Shown piece after piece: positions 13,780 through 14,070 of a DNA stretch of 14,070 nucleotides (positions are counted from its first letter, which is position 1; each line of letters starts with the position of its first letter). The stretch is from an uncultured Mesorhizobium sp. GTDB taxonomy: Bacteria; Pseudomonadota; Alphaproteobacteria; Rhizobiales; Rhizobiaceae. The notes below the pieces were generated by a model. The model saw only the letters and a program-made list of their open reading frames with translations, was not told the origin of the DNA and did no database searches. The stretch is taken from the NCBI GenBank assembly GCA_950071955.1, contig CATMOC010000033.1, positions 1 to 14,070 of the forward strand. Reading direction: 5' to 3'. The position numbers and the translations under genes are program-made.

Positions 13780-14070
13780 ATGGCACATGCCGGGCAAAGC
13801 TACGATCTCTACATCGGCGGCCAGTGGGTAGCATCGGGCTCCGGCCGCACCTACCCGGTGACCAACCCCGCCAGGAAAAACGACGTTCTAGGGGAGTTCC
13901 AGACTTCCAACCCCGACGACGCCAGATCCGCCGTCGATGCCGCCCAAAAAGCCCTGCCCGGTTGGAGTCAAACACCGGCGCCGGCCCGAGCCGCCTTCCT
14001 GTTCCGTGCCCTGGAGGTCGGCCGCGAGCATGGCAGAAGCGAGGCCGAGCTGGACCGGATCAAGCGCAGC
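13780..14070 (+). CDS. Aldehyde dehydrogenase family protein, 5' part, cut by the window edge
   Basis: Ninety-seven codons are visible. The start looks like an ALDH of the KauB/keto-glutarate-semialdehyde type: YDLYIGGQWVASGSGRTYPV, TNPARKNDVLGEF, then DDARSAVDAAQKALPGWSQ and APARAAFLFRALEV. The ATG at 13780 has a perfect AGGAGG eight bases upstream. None of the catalytic residues lie in the visible part. From residue 81 (14020 onward) the sequence GREHGRSEAELDRIK no longer looks like the expected ALDH continuation, which normally runs through a helix to ExGK; this may be divergence or an artefact at the edge. It is transcribed away from the GMC gene. It is a second aldehyde dehydrogenase of the locus, distinct from the one at 5986-7470. 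Confidence 0.78.
   Translation, partial: MAHAGQSYDLYIGGQWVASGSGRTYPVTNPARKNDVLGEFQTSNPDDARSAVDAAQKALPGWSQTPAPARAAFLFRALEVGREHGRSEAELDRIKRS

Overview
The window is GC-rich DNA from what looks like a proteobacterium. Codon use, ATGA gene overlaps, a CysB-type LysR regulator and a DctPQM TRAP transporter fit an alphaproteobacterium best, though a betaproteobacterium cannot be excluded. It reads as one catabolic locus for an organic acid or alcohol. No rRNA, tRNA, CRISPR array, transposase or phage gene was seen.

Layout. Minus strand, 4322 down to 1: a CysB-like LysR regulator, a cyclase-family (kynurenine formamidase-like) metal hydrolase, a TRAP binding protein (DctP), small permease (DctQ) and the start of the large permease (DctM). 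Plus strand, 4391-5929, divergent from the regulator: an FAD-dependent dehydrogenase closely resembling tricarballylate dehydrogenase TcuA. Minus strand, 13466 down to 5986: a GMC-family (choline dehydrogenase-like) oxidoreductase, an enolase-superfamily MR/MLE enzyme, two different MmgE/PrpD-family proteins and an aldehyde dehydrogenase. Plus strand, 13780 to the right edge: the 5' part of a second aldehyde dehydrogenase, divergent from the GMC gene.

How it may work together (inference). TRAP would import a carboxylate. GMC and aldehyde dehydrogenases would oxidise an alcohol to an acid through an aldehyde. The MR/MLE and MmgE/PrpD enzymes would perform cycloisomerisation, epimerisation, dehydration or decarboxylation. 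The TcuA-like enzyme would desaturate a di- or tricarboxylate, and the cyclase would open an amide, lactone or ring. The substrate cannot be named from sequence. No TcuB electron-transfer partner is present in the window.

Most notable: at the left edge the DctM reading frame changes, without a stop, into an internal piece of a thiolase (lipid-transfer protein type). The switch occurs at a short motif (xMMPxL) found in both families, which suggests a chimeric assembly or a recombination event. The last 50 bases at the right edge also stop looking like aldehyde dehydrogenase. Other signals are a set of GC-rich hairpins at several gene junctions, four-base ATGA overlaps at three junctions, a predicted leaderless promoter for the LysR gene, a GTATGCATAC palindrome before the TcuA-like gene, and a Cys in place of the first active-site Lys in the MR/MLE enzyme.
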